Below are positions 48,598-60,720 of a stretch of DNA of 64,000 bases, one piece after another. The translations under genes and the position numbers were made by a program. This DNA is from Cyprinodon diabolis (lineage: Eukaryota; Chordata; Actinopteri; Cyprinodontiformes; Cyprinodontidae). The notes beneath the pieces are model-generated. The model saw nothing but the letters and a program-made list of their open reading frames with translations, searched no databases and was not told the origin of the DNA. Location of the stretch: assembly GCA_030533445.1 (NCBI GenBank), contig CM060068.1:17079479-17143478 (forward strand). The letters run 5' to 3'. How positions within the stretch are numbered: the stretch's first letter is position 1; each line of letters opens with the position of its first letter.

Positions 48598-51500
48598 AGA
48601 CACCATTTGCTCCAGCACCCTTCCCTCTTTTACAATCTGTTTCAATCTTTGAATATGTGATTAATTCATACAAGTCTAAACCCTTAAAGAATTAAAAAGA
48701 TATTCTATCATGAAACTTATGCATTTCTCATAAATTTTTTTCTATTCGTTATAACAGCAATTCTACACTGTGGTACTGTAATTATTGTCTCAAGTGAAGA
48801 CCAAGGAAGCTAAAACACACGCTTTGAACTGTATTGGAAGGAACAGACAATGGAAAAGTAAAGCAAGTGAGGCCTGAAATGATCGATAAAGGTATTAATC
48901 TAGAACAGCTAATATAATATAACAGAAATAAGTATAAAAAGCATAAAAATGTGAGCAAGCTCCAAGTGACATTTGGTACTTTTGGATCCATGTATTCCAT
49001 GTAATCCCCCCCCACACACACACAAGGTATTTTAAATGACACGGAACACAGAGGCCATGTTTGATTTGCTCAGTATAAAACCGAAACAGTGCAACCTCAT
49101 AATTATAAATTAATAATCATAAATCATACATTTTGGTGCATATCACAATGGTAAACATTCAACAAAATAGAAAATGTTATTTTTCTTAGCTTTAGATAGG
49201 ATCGTTGACTCTACACACTAAATTGATTTCTGATGTTAAGAAATACTAGAGGCACAGCTCCATCACACTTTTATTGACCAGATTTCATGTCATGTAAATA
49301 TTTCTGCAAATATTTGTTTTGTTTGTGGTGTTGCTTAAATATACAGGCAGCAACTCTAGGAAATAAAATATTTTTCTATCCAATAACAGTTACACATTGG
49401 CCTATATAAAATTGTCTGATTTATTTTGCATTTTGCGTTTGTCTTTTGCATCCTACAAGAGAATTTACTGCTGCAAAATCATAGGCAATCCATTTTTATT
49501 ACATATTGAATGGCCGTGCAGAATTAGGACATTTCCTTCTACACAAAATCTGTTTTCAGCACAATACCAAAAAAAACCAAAAACAATTTATCCAAGACTA
49601 TAATAAATATCAAACAATTGTTTTCTCCTCCTTTTGTACAATTCACTTGTGTTTATATAGTACCAGTCACTTGTTTTTTGTATTTTTTTTGTTCCTTAAA
49701 AGTATGTGCAGAATAAAATTAGGGATATGTTCAAAACAAGTCTTAAAATCTTATACCATAATATTTTTTCTAAGCTACAATTCACATGATGGTAAACTAG
49801 AATCTACCTATTGCATTTGAGCATATGGATCATAAATCACAATTCGTTTAAATGCGACTGCTGTTTGCACAATAACCTTGTGAGAGATCCATTGTAGAAG
49901 ATTCTATTTGATAAAAAAAATTCAGAAAAAAATGACTAATTACACTTACAGTATTATTTCAAACGAATATAAAAAATCCCTTCGTCAACTGTGATCAAAG
50001 TTATTCCATAAGGCTCATTGTGGCATCCTGTGTAAAATCCCATATTGAGTTTGTCTTCTCTGTTTTGTGCAATATTGTGCTGAGGTCTAAAGCAGATTGG
50101 AGGAAAGGTTTGGTTAGTATAGCAATTATGTTATTGATTGGACAGTGGCAACTGCAGCCTGTTGTAGCCATACAAATGCAAACAGGGGAAACAACTCCAC
50201 ACAAAATCAGATAAACAAATGCACAGTTACACACTTTCAGTCCTGTATATACTGTTAAGGGTTTTATAAGGAAATTAACTCTAGGAAAAACAACACTTGC
50301 AGGTCTATTGTGTAACTATATGTTTGCCTGCAGATAGACTCCTATTGAGTAAAGGACCTTAAACAGACTAATATATAACAAATGGTCATATCTCACTCAA
50401 ATAAAATATATGGTAATTTATTGGATCTAATTAAATGAAAAGGCAGTACAAGTAAATGCAAATAAAGAATTGCATAACTCATATTAAAGTACAGTCTCTT
50501 AAAGGCATAGTGGAGGTTGTTCTTTTTCTGGGTGGATCATCGAAATAAGTGCTCCACCTAAATGTCAATCATTAGAGTGATATGTTTACGTAAGGCCGTC
50601 CTACGTGCTCGTCCTCATTTTCACTTACCGTTGGTGAGACGGACATATTCGGAAAAAATGCAAATCTTCTTTTGGAAAGTAAGCCTGTATGAGCGATGTT
50701 AACAGCAACTTATAAAAAGAGTGTGCATTGGGAGAAATGGGCTCATGCATGCTCTTTCATGCATTTAATAGGCGCTTCATCTCTGAAGCGGTTACAGGGT
50801 TGTGCGTGATAATTTTTGTTTTTTTTTTAAGTGGAGAGGGCAGGTCTTTTAAAAAATTCATGAAAATCCTCAATTCTCAACAATTTAAATAAATGCCGGT
50901 TGAGAACGTTTAAACAATTTGTCATTTTCCAGCAACATATTTGTAAATTGAGGGGATTGTGGTATGCATATGTTTTTATGAACCTTGAATTACAGGTGAT
51001 ACTTTCTAGAACCATCAAAGGTTGCTCTTCCAACTGCAATTGTTTCAACAGTCAGCCTCTGTACAAGCTTTGTGGATCTAAAAATATTATTTTTTCTTTC
51101 CATTCTTTGAAAACAGTTCAAACTCATTTAATGGAAAGTGTCTCATAATTTTCAATATCTCTGCATTCCCTTGTTTGAGGTGTTGAAATGTATTTACATT
51201 CTCCTTTATCAACATCTGAGAAAATTAGAATTAAAAAAAAATTTTGAATTGGTTATTTGATATGATTTAAATAAGCTGAAGTATTCAAAAACAGCAGTGT
51301 ATGTGATATGCCATGGAAAAGGTAGAAACAAGTCACCTGATCAAAAACCATCAAATTCTGATAAAAGGGTGATTTTTCATTGAATGTGAAAAATGAAAAT
51401 TGAAGATTTTAACTAATTACTCAAAATTCTAAAGGAGATATTTGAAAATTAACACACAGTAAACCAGTAAATATTAATGCATACCTTGTCTGGTATTATC

Positions 51501-53099
51501 CCTAACATGAACCTCAATTACAGCAAAAATGAATACTGACATAAAAATGTACAAACCCTATTTTTCCTGTTTTATAACATGGTTAATTGTGTGCTATGTG
51601 CAGAGCATGAGGTGATTTCCTAGATGGGAAATTATCCAACTGGATAATTGTTTGATACCAAAATCTACAGTTTTAGTCTTACAATCATACTTTTTCAATG
51701 TCTCCTTTCAAAAAAAAAAAAAAAACCTAAACAGTTCTTTTTGAGATATTTCAGAGTGAAGGTATTGTATTCAGATCAGATCAAATATTTTAAGAGCCAT
51801 GTGTCCACCGGGACACACCTTTGTGCTCTACTTTCTGTAGATTAACAGAAATGCCCCCATAAATTATAATGCAGCTGTTCGTGTTAATTTAACAAAATGC
51901 AAAAAAATATAAAATTACTTGACTACAGTTGATTTCTAGAATACAGTTACTATTTTATTCTGTTATCAGTGTTATCTTGTCAGAAAAAGGCTTTGCATTG
52001 AGATAAAATGTACCATTGAGTCCATGCGCAATGTGTCAGCCAAGCTGTTCTCCGATCTTTATGTCCTTAAAACTGCGTGGTAGCATGTGTTCCCTATCTT
52101 CTTAACCCGTACGTCTGTCCATCTGTCTATGTTTCGTTCTATTTCTCTCACAGGAGATAGCAATGGGATCTTAACAGAAGTCTGATTAAAAGGACACTTC
52201 CTCCTTTGAGACCCCAAGACAGTGACACTTTTTTTCCCTTTTCCTCAAAGAGGCAGAAACATTGGGTCTTGGAGCAGCATAGCCCAATACCAGGCTCATG
52301 CAGTACAAGCTAATTAAATTAGGCTTTCCCTACTAAAAAGAAACAGGGAAGTGAACCTAAAGCTTTTATCCCAATTCCATCATCAAAGAAAGAGAGAAAA
52401 AAGCAAGACATGGGAAACATACAACCTGGAGTTATGAATTTCTTCATGTTACACTGCACTCATGCTACCCCTGAGATATATTCAAACTCACTCGGGAAAG
52501 AAAAAAGAAATAAGTTAAACTGCTTTTAAGGACTGAATGTGTTTATGAGATAATAAAGACAAGATATAACATAGAATATTTTGCTCTTACCTTTTTTTCC
52601 AGAAGAGTAAACTTTACTTTTTTAATATGTTGATACTTATGGTAATGGAAAATTCTGCCTGCATTAATCATAATTACTGGTGAAAAAAAAAAACAGTTTT
52701 GACATGACAATAGTTAATTTCTGTTGCTAAAAAAAAAAATTGAAAATGCCCTAAGATATTTTTTTTTTTCCACGACACCGGAGAAAAAAGTAAACACAAA
52801 AAAAAGAGACTTTCAAATGTCTATTTTGTTTTCTTGAAAGTGTTTTTTTTTTGTTGAAACCAAAAAAATCATAAAATTGATCAGCCAAAAATTATGATAA
52901 AACACGATTTTCTTGGTCTTTATAAAGGAAAAGTCTGTCAGCAAGGAATGATCAATGGGTTATTATCTATACCTAAAATGAATACATTTACAGTGATTTA
53001 ATAAACTTAGCATTAATCAGTAAAAAAATTAAAATAATTTCGGGACCAGCCACTTTTGCCCAAATATACTAATACCTCATCCCTGATGTCTTCCGGCAT
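48598..53099. other. Noncoding stretch, no gene recognised
   Basis: The block 50,010-50,230 is repeat-free and balanced in composition, a candidate conserved element by appearance. The block from 50,495 starts TTAAAGGCATAGTGGAGGTT next to CTCTTAA and is GC-richer up to about 50,800, so it may be another TTAA-type element, but no matching right end is visible. Other parts are AT-rich with poly-A and poly-T runs. Confidence 0.45.
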
Positions 53100-53564
53100 T
53101 GACGTCACGGTGCGGTAAGCCTAGCGCCATTCTCCCCGATTTACAAGTAAATAAATGGGAACTACTAGACACATCTACAATCAACAACAATTATTTAAGA
53201 TTTTGAGCGGACTTTATGATTGAAATTAAAATTAAAATTGAACTAGTTAAACTGACAATGCCCACGTGCATGGCAATTGCATATGTTGTAATACATCAGG
53301 TAAAAGGGAAAAAAAAATGTTGCTATTTCACCTTTACGATTCATGATCCTCCGAGCACGGGCTACTGTGGTCCTAGTCGATGGATTGCCCACTTGAAGAC
53401 AGGGGATTTGCCATCGAACTTCTGGCCAGAGGAAAAACACGTAATATATAGCCAACATTTTGAAGGAAAGTGTTTTCATGATGACTTGGATAATAGCGTG
53501 TTGTGACAAACACCAGATACAGCACTGGGACTTGCTCAACAGCCGATACCACACCATGACGTCA
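53100..53564 (+). mobile_element. Small inverted-repeat element with THAP-like fragment
   Basis: TGACGTCACGGTGCGGTA at 53,100-53,117 is mirrored at 53,547-53,564 (reverse complement TGACGTCATGGTGTGGTA), 16 of 18 matching. Between them lies a THAP-like coding remnant. This suggests a deleted derivative of a THAP-bearing transposon. No target duplication is clear. Confidence 0.5.
53258..53506 (+). pseudogene. Degenerate THAP-like zinc-finger remnant
   Basis: The frame reads MPTCMAI, then KCCYFTF, SRWIAHLKTGDLPSNFW, and HVIYSQHFEGKCFHDDL. A start of MP-x-C, a basic segment, an invariant W, and an SQHF-xx-CF block near the end follow the THAP (C2CH) order seen in P-element-type transposases and THAP proteins. 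Decay is clear: the second cysteine is missing at the usual spacing and the third is Y in VIYSQHF. The C-terminal AVPTIF-like motif is absent. The stop is at 53,504-53,506. Confidence 0.45.
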
Positions 53565-56500
53565 CAAACCAGTAGGTGGCAGTAGTGCTCTTTGACAAAA
53601 TGGTTGCCTCCAGTAAAGCACATTCAAATGAAATGACTCTTAATTAAAAACACTAATCATTTCGTGAACAGCATGTAATAATTTCATGTTTAAAGTACTA
53701 TCAGAAGTTTGGATTCAACTGAATGAAAAGGCACATTTAGTTTCCACCCACGTCGCAAAAAAATATGTCTTCTTCTAATAAAATCCGACAGCACATTCTT
53801 GCTAAGTGCTATTCCTGAAGGCTTCAATTAAAATGTTTGGAATAAACTTCTGGTTCTGACAGTGCAGTAGACTGCATCGTACAGGTCTGCAAAAAAGGGT
53901 CCCGACAGTGCAGGTCTGCAGCCAGACCCCTCTCAGACATCCTAGAAGAATGCATCAATCCAACAAGGATAAATTATTTGGTTCATTGAAATCATCACCC
54001 AATTTACATATTTGGTCACGCTTTTATTCAGCCATAGTACAGAGAATTATCAACATCACAAGCTCTGCACATATTCAATGGGGAAACAAAAAAGGAATCC
54101 CTCTGATTGTCGGCACAGCTTGTTAAACTAACAAACTAACTAACTGTAACCTACATGTAAACTAAATGTTTTTTTGTTTTTTTTTTACTCTGACTTTATT
54201 TCATTTAGAATATGATTAATTAGTATAACTTTTATTTGAATACTATTTTTAGTACTCTACCCACTTTTGCATAAACATCTAAATTTCATAATTAAAGTGA
54301 AATTAGTCAAACTCAATTTTCACAAAAGTAAAATACAGTTTTAAACACACATTCAAAGCAGTGCATTGAATTTTCAATTTACTTAGAAAGATCTACTGCT
54401 CTACAGATCTGCTTCAAATTCATTATCTTAGATTCAGATTTAGTTTCTGCCCTTATAAAATTATCTTAAACTTATTTGTGAGCTTCATTCTTGTTTCATT
54501 TAAACTTTAATCTGGAAAGTTAAAAGTTAACATACAGAAGCAAATGCATAGTAACAGAATTATAATCTTACATGCAACCAAATGCGCTGGATATAGTTAT
54601 GTCACAACTATAGTAATTATAAATCATAACTCATAACAAAACTGACACTTTCTGTGAAACCAGAAAAGAACAGCAGCTTTTACAGCTCTGACTGTTTTCA
54701 TTTTGGTTGATATTTTAGCACTTTTAACCAACATTTTCTTGTTATTACAGTAAATTCTTCTTGGGAAATTTTGTTTCACTATATAGGCCTTTCTATTGCC
54801 TTTCAAAAGCCACTAGATTTTGAGAAGCCCTGGCCTTTGCAAAGATTAGTTAGCAATTTGATACACATTTACATGGGTGATTTCAGTCTTCGGGTACTTT
54901 ACTTCATTTCCTCCTCAGAAGTAGGTCTGGAAAATTCGAACTTCCATTGGTGTAGTCAGTTTAATAAAGAATTAGCCTGCATTTAAATCTGCTTTAGAAC
55001 TATGCAGAGCTATGTGCTGTCAGGCCACTCCGGCTGCTCACCCAGCCGGGGGCTGAAGTAATCTCTGTTGCAATAATGTCTGCAAATCAATTGGCTATTT
55101 GTTCCTCGTTTTAATATGCTTTAACATGAAAACTTACATCTAAAAAAATTATCTGTGCAGGCAGTTCATTAAAAGTAAGATCTCTGGTTTGAGCAAAACT
55201 TGTATTTTTTGTGAGAGAGCTATGCAGCAATGGGAATCTCCAGTTACAATGCGGTTTGCCACCATAAGTGAATAAACGTGTACATGAATGGTTGAATGAC
55301 TGAATGTAGTGTAAAGCACTTTAGATTCCACTGACATGAAAAGGCTCTGTAGGTACTTTGGTATTAATTCATCAGATGATGAGACAACAAAAAACATTTT
55401 TATAGTAAGAAAAAAGTATTATACTTAATCTACGTGACACTTGGGAATAAAGTGTAAAAACTAGTTGAGCATTCTTATTCCCACTGAACAGCATTTTTTT
55501 CTCAGTTTGATTAAATAAATGTTCCATGGACTTTGCAAGTAAAAGTAACTGGCATCCAAATTTCTTGGGATTTCTTTTACCCAGGTAAAACATATTCTGT
55601 GGCTGTAAACTTGAAAAGCTCTTTAGACTCAAAACTTAATGTGTGGTTACTTTTATGTATTTGTTCTTAATAATATCTGTTTTATTTTGTCCTTAGCCTT
55701 CTACTAGTACTAGACCATCCAAGACAGGAGAAAAAAACAAAAAACAAGAGCAGTTGGGTTGTGTTTCCTGATGTTTTAGGTCAAAGGAAGTTATGTGTCA
55801 TTTGAAATTGAGGAAAGAGCATTCTTGTTTTTTGTTCAACAGGCCAAAGTCAGAAAACCAGAGTAAAGCAGGAAGAAATGAAGAATAAGGAGGGGAAAAA
55901 GCCTCTCATCCTCATTATGTAAACGAGGTGCATGACTGTTCAGTGGGTCCCTAGAGAGTTAATTACCAGTGGCTTCTCAGCCTAATTGGCTGAAACTAAA
56001 GAATTTGCCATTTCTTATTCCCATACTCCCCTTTCCCCTAGCCCCTCTCTCTTATTTTGTATTTTGCTTTATTTCTTTCCCCTTCTCATAAGCACATTTT
56101 CTATTTTTCACTTTTTAACCTGTTTTCTTGTTTGCCCCTCTCCTCCTTCTCACCACTGGCCTTTCAGCTTAGCTTCATGCCAGTTAAAAGCTGGCTCTGA
56201 TTCTTAATTTGAGCATCTGCTCCAGCTGGCGGAATAAGCTGGTTTTCTCATTGCTAATTCCAGCTATTTGGCTAGACTAATCACGACTAGATAAAGAGTA
56301 GAACAGGGTTGCCCACCAATTACAAATAAATACATATCAAAAAATGGCATATCTTATTTCTAAATGAATGCTAATTAAATTCATAAAGGCAGTAATAACA
56401 TGTTGGAAATAAGAACGTGTGAAACACTGTAGGGAAAGATGAATAAATGAAGAAAGCCATCCAGAAGGCTTAGAGTTTTTGTGAAAGTTATCAAAAGAGA

Positions 56501-59500
56501 TTATCGTATCTTTGTCCTCTCTTTCCTATTCACTTTTTAGCTTAATTGTTTTTGACATACTAGAAAAATTGTGAAAAAAGTTCAGAAGAAGGAATTAAGG
56601 CATAGAAAAAAAGGTAAAACATTATATTTAACAACCATACAATCACCTCCAAAGAAATAAAATAAAATGTACAAATGTGTTGTTTTTTTATACTACATGG
56701 AGGAAAAAAAAATACAATCAATTGATAAGGAAGAAAAAATGTAATAATTTTGTAGTTTGCAAAAAAATCCATCTAAGTGTACAAGATTTTCACGTTTGAA
56801 GAGCTGAAGATTGATCTTAATAATCTGTTGCAACTGATTGATTGAAAGTTACCGTGACTACAAAGAGAAAGCTGTTAGCTCAATCAATGGAATGGATTAT
56901 TAACTCCTTTAGGAAACAATTTCTACATTGAGCCAAAAACATTAACTCTTGTTCGTAAACAAGACTAACAAAGTATTCAAGATGAGGGAAAAATAAACTG
57001 TTTGGAAGGGGCAACCTCAGAAAAATACATAGTAATCCACATGGGAAATGTGTAAAAATCAAAGCACAGATGTGGAATCAATCACTGTACCCTATTTGTT
57101 TTCATCAGTTGGTTGGTCAGGATTGAAAATTTTAAAGAATTTTATTTTTTGCCATACATCTGCGATAAAACTTGAGAAAAGTAAACTATAACACATTTTG
57201 AAAAGAAAAAAAACGTAATATTACAGTGACTTAAAAGCATGTAGAAATGTAATAAAGAAAGAGACTAAAGGTTAATAAATGGTATCAATAACATTTTTCT
57301 TCTTTTATCTAGACGTTTTTGGTAACAATGTCTTAGTATTCAGCTATGGAAATATATTTTTGATTAATATTTGTTTTTTATTTCTCTATAAACAAAAAAA
57401 GGAATGATTATAAGCTTTTTTTGTAAAGTGTTTGTTGATTCAGACATAACAGATAATATGTCTTCAGGCTTTGATCTTCCACAAAGGTCTGTTCTCTCTG
57501 CTAAGTTTGGGAAAAAAGATCAGCATCTTTTTAACAGAAATCATCTGAAGGATAAGTACTGTAATGCAATTGAAAAACTTCAAAGATTTGCAGTTTAAAT
57601 TGATGCAATTTAAAGGGCCTTATACTTTTCATCAGTATTTTTCAGCCAGCTCTTTTCTAAATGGCTAGTTCAGATTTTTTGAAGTTCTGTGGAATTCTCA
57701 ATAACACTACACTTACATTTGGATTATGCAGCAAGGTATAATTTCTGCAACATGGATAATGTTAGATCTTTACACGTCAATAAAATGGTTACCAAAAAAT
57801 TTTTTTTTTACTGAGTTTTCTTTTTTTTTTTTTTTGCACATACATGTAAGTCAAATCATTTTGAGTTTTATTTATCTGCTACAGTTACCAGAAAAAACCA
57901 TTTACAATTTTCATGGTGATTTGGTTCAATTTCCAGAATACGAAAGAGGTTATTTTTATCACTTAAAGAGTAAGAACACTTCTCAATTTAAGGAATGTAT
58001 TTCCCCATTGGATTGGATCAGACACCAGCAAAACTTTAGGGTAGTAACCTGGGAAACTAAGAAAATACAAAAAAGAAAATTAAACTGAAAAAAGGCATAT
58101 CAGGATGTACCTGTGCAGAACCTTACATTAAATTCAACAACTTCAACAAGACCACCCCTTAATATTTTGCATTTGTAATGCAACACATTTTCCAGAAGTA
58201 CATTTCTTTGTAAAAGTCTAAAAATTTAACAACATAGACCTCAATGTCAACAACTACAGAACGAAAAAATTTATGGCAGCCAAAAAACTTAAATTGCTTG
58301 TAATTTGAGCAAAAATTACAACCTAAAATGTAAAAACTAAAATAAACAAGTAAAAAAAAACAAAGGATATGAAAACAATAGCTATAGCTTTAATCGAACA
58401 GCAAAGCACTACTGTTGTTACCTATTATTTGTGACACTTAGAAATCATCAATCATAAGTAAAACGTTGTTTGGCGCAGCAATCAAAAATGTATATGTTGC
58501 ATAAAGTTCAGTAAGAAATAATTATTTTCTTTCATGTATGAAAAGATTACAACTACAATAATATTATTTTTTTAAAGAGATTTTCTTTTGTATTTTTTTT
58601 ATTTTTTTTTTAACATTTTATTCATTTATATAATTCTGATTTGTCAACCTGCGGAGAAATTATGAGAGTGCTATGCTATGTTTTTATTATGGCAACGACC
58701 AAACAAAAACAGCATCATGCTGTTCTCTTAATTTTTTTGTTTTGATACATCAAGACATTTTTAAGACATTGCAGATGGTATTGTTCCTTGCAGTTAATAT
58801 AGTAGAGCAAAAGCAAACACTTATTCTTTGTATGTTGGATAGCGACAGATAACAATGAAGCAAATAACAGCAAAGATTTTAAACGATTTAAAAAAAAGAA
58901 AAAGTAAAAAAAAAGAAAAATGCAAAGCAATGAAAGTAATAGTCCCACTGAACACAGTTGGACGTAAGTCAATTTGATGTTCCTCAATTTTCTTAAGAAA
59001 ATGGACATCCAAACAAAAAACACAAAGGGACTTAACACCACTTTCGTGTTATATAAACAATGATCAGGCCCTGGCAGTGGCCTGGACCAAATATGATTAG
59101 CTGTGCTTGTAGTTCAAAAGCCCAGCACAAATTCTGGTAACTCTGTGCAACCATATCTGCACATTCACAGCTGTGCGTTTAAAGATAAACAGCTATATTT
59201 TGCATGCAGGGAAACGCTATTTGTTCAGTGTAATGAGCAGATATGAGGGAGAAAATGAGAAAGTACAAAACAGAGGGACAGAGGAGAATAATAAAAATAT
59301 GATAAAGGTAGAAGCAGAAAGAAAAATAAGGACAATACAGTTATAAAATGGGCTTTGTTCCTTTTTTAATTCTTAAAGCAGTAAAAAGGTCATTAAGGAC
59401 TTTCTCTGTCCACAATGTATAAAAAACAGTGCATGTGAAAGTATTCCACACATTTCTACATCTATTTAGTTATATTAACACCTTATTTCAAACATTAATA

Positions 59501-60099
59501 ATTACTCTTTAATTAAAATTCTATATACAATAACTGCCCAATTATGACAATGTGAGGAAATATTTTTGAGATTGGTACAAATGTATTAAGAGCTTCTGAA
59601 ATCTATCAGAAAATATTTTGTTTTTTTTATTTTCAAACCACTAAATAACTTTTCAACCTTCATAAAATATCGTCATATCATTTTTGATTATATGTCGACT
59701 TAAGACTAGATGAATGACACATCTGTCATGGCCTGAAGGGGTCTGTATTGTTTTCACTGGCACAAAGCAGCTTGCAGCATTGACCCTGCCACCAAAACTG
59801 CTACAAATGTGCGGACTGCTTTACGGCATATGTCACTTCCCCCTTTTCCCATTCATTATAAAGACGGAAGTGGATGCGACTAAATTTACCTGAGAGACTG
59901 TGTATTCGTGTAAACTGTGCAGGGTTAAATTAACTGCCTTTAACTGTAAGTTGAAAAAAAAAATGAAAAAAATACAATACTAAAACAAAAAAAGGTGAAA
60001 AAAAAACAAAAAATAGCTTAAATTATGTTGAGAAACTCAAAACCTGGCCCCAGATAAGCCAAGGATGACTCGTTTGTGTATTCGGAGGGGTTACATAAA
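53565..60099. other. Noncoding stretch, no gene recognised
   Basis: Two repeat-free blocks look like possible conserved elements: 55,005-55,110 and 55,940-56,300, the latter with AGTTAATTACC, CCTAATTGG and ATTGCTAATTCC cores. Long poly-A and poly-T tracts lie at 57,800-57,835 and 58,590-58,615. No ORF resembles a protein. Confidence 0.45.
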
Positions 60100-60720
60100 C
60101 TCAGGATTTTTCCATCTTCAGGTTGTGTCATTAAATCTACAGTACCCTACAGAGCCACATACACACATACCACTTTCACACTGGCCAAAAAAAACGTTTA
60201 AACCCCGGAACAGTCGGCTTCTAGTGGCAGTGGGAACAGCTCACTAACGCGTGTATACCCAGGTCAAACGACAAACGTTAAAATTGTATCTGCTCTGATG
60301 GGCATACTGTGGGAACGCCAGAGCCAAGTTAACCCGCTAAATTACTCGACACCATTGAACGCATCGTTCAGACGCCAACAAACCATGCCAGCCTCCACTG
60401 ATCCAATAAGCCAAAACAACTCTGTTTACATTTGATAAACATGGCGCAGCACTGGTGGGAGAGATTCAGACAGATAAAAGAGCAAAAAAATAAAGCATAC
60501 TTATTATGCATACTCTGGCTTCCCTACATGTTGCTCACCATTGTTTACTTTTGCACTGGTGACGTCATCAACACTAACCCAGCATTATGGTGTCACCAGA
60601 TGTCACTTCCTGATCTGTCCCAGAATCACGATCCATGCCATCAGCTCATTTGTGCATGCGCAACCAAATATATATCGGGGTCGCCTTCGATAAAATATTT
60701 TATAAAAATACTGAATTAAG
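60100..60720. other. Probable MITE-derived block, unclassified
   Basis: TTTCACACTGGCCAAAAAAA, CCCAGGTCAAACGAC and CAGTGGCAGTGGGAACAG are phrases met at the ends of fish MITEs, and TGACGTCATC plus TGCATGCGCAA occur further in. I could not pair two ends. The 95-codon ORF at 60,432-60,719 has no recognised domain. Confidence 0.3.

Noticed and set aside
53870..54126. Possible LINE or viral coding remnant
   Set aside because: Short frame (72 codons) without a motif I could name; not enough to call.
60432..60719. 95-codon ORF with a hydrophobic segment, possible membrane protein
   Set aside because: Lies in a block that looks MITE-derived, has no homology I recognise and no splice or promoter context.
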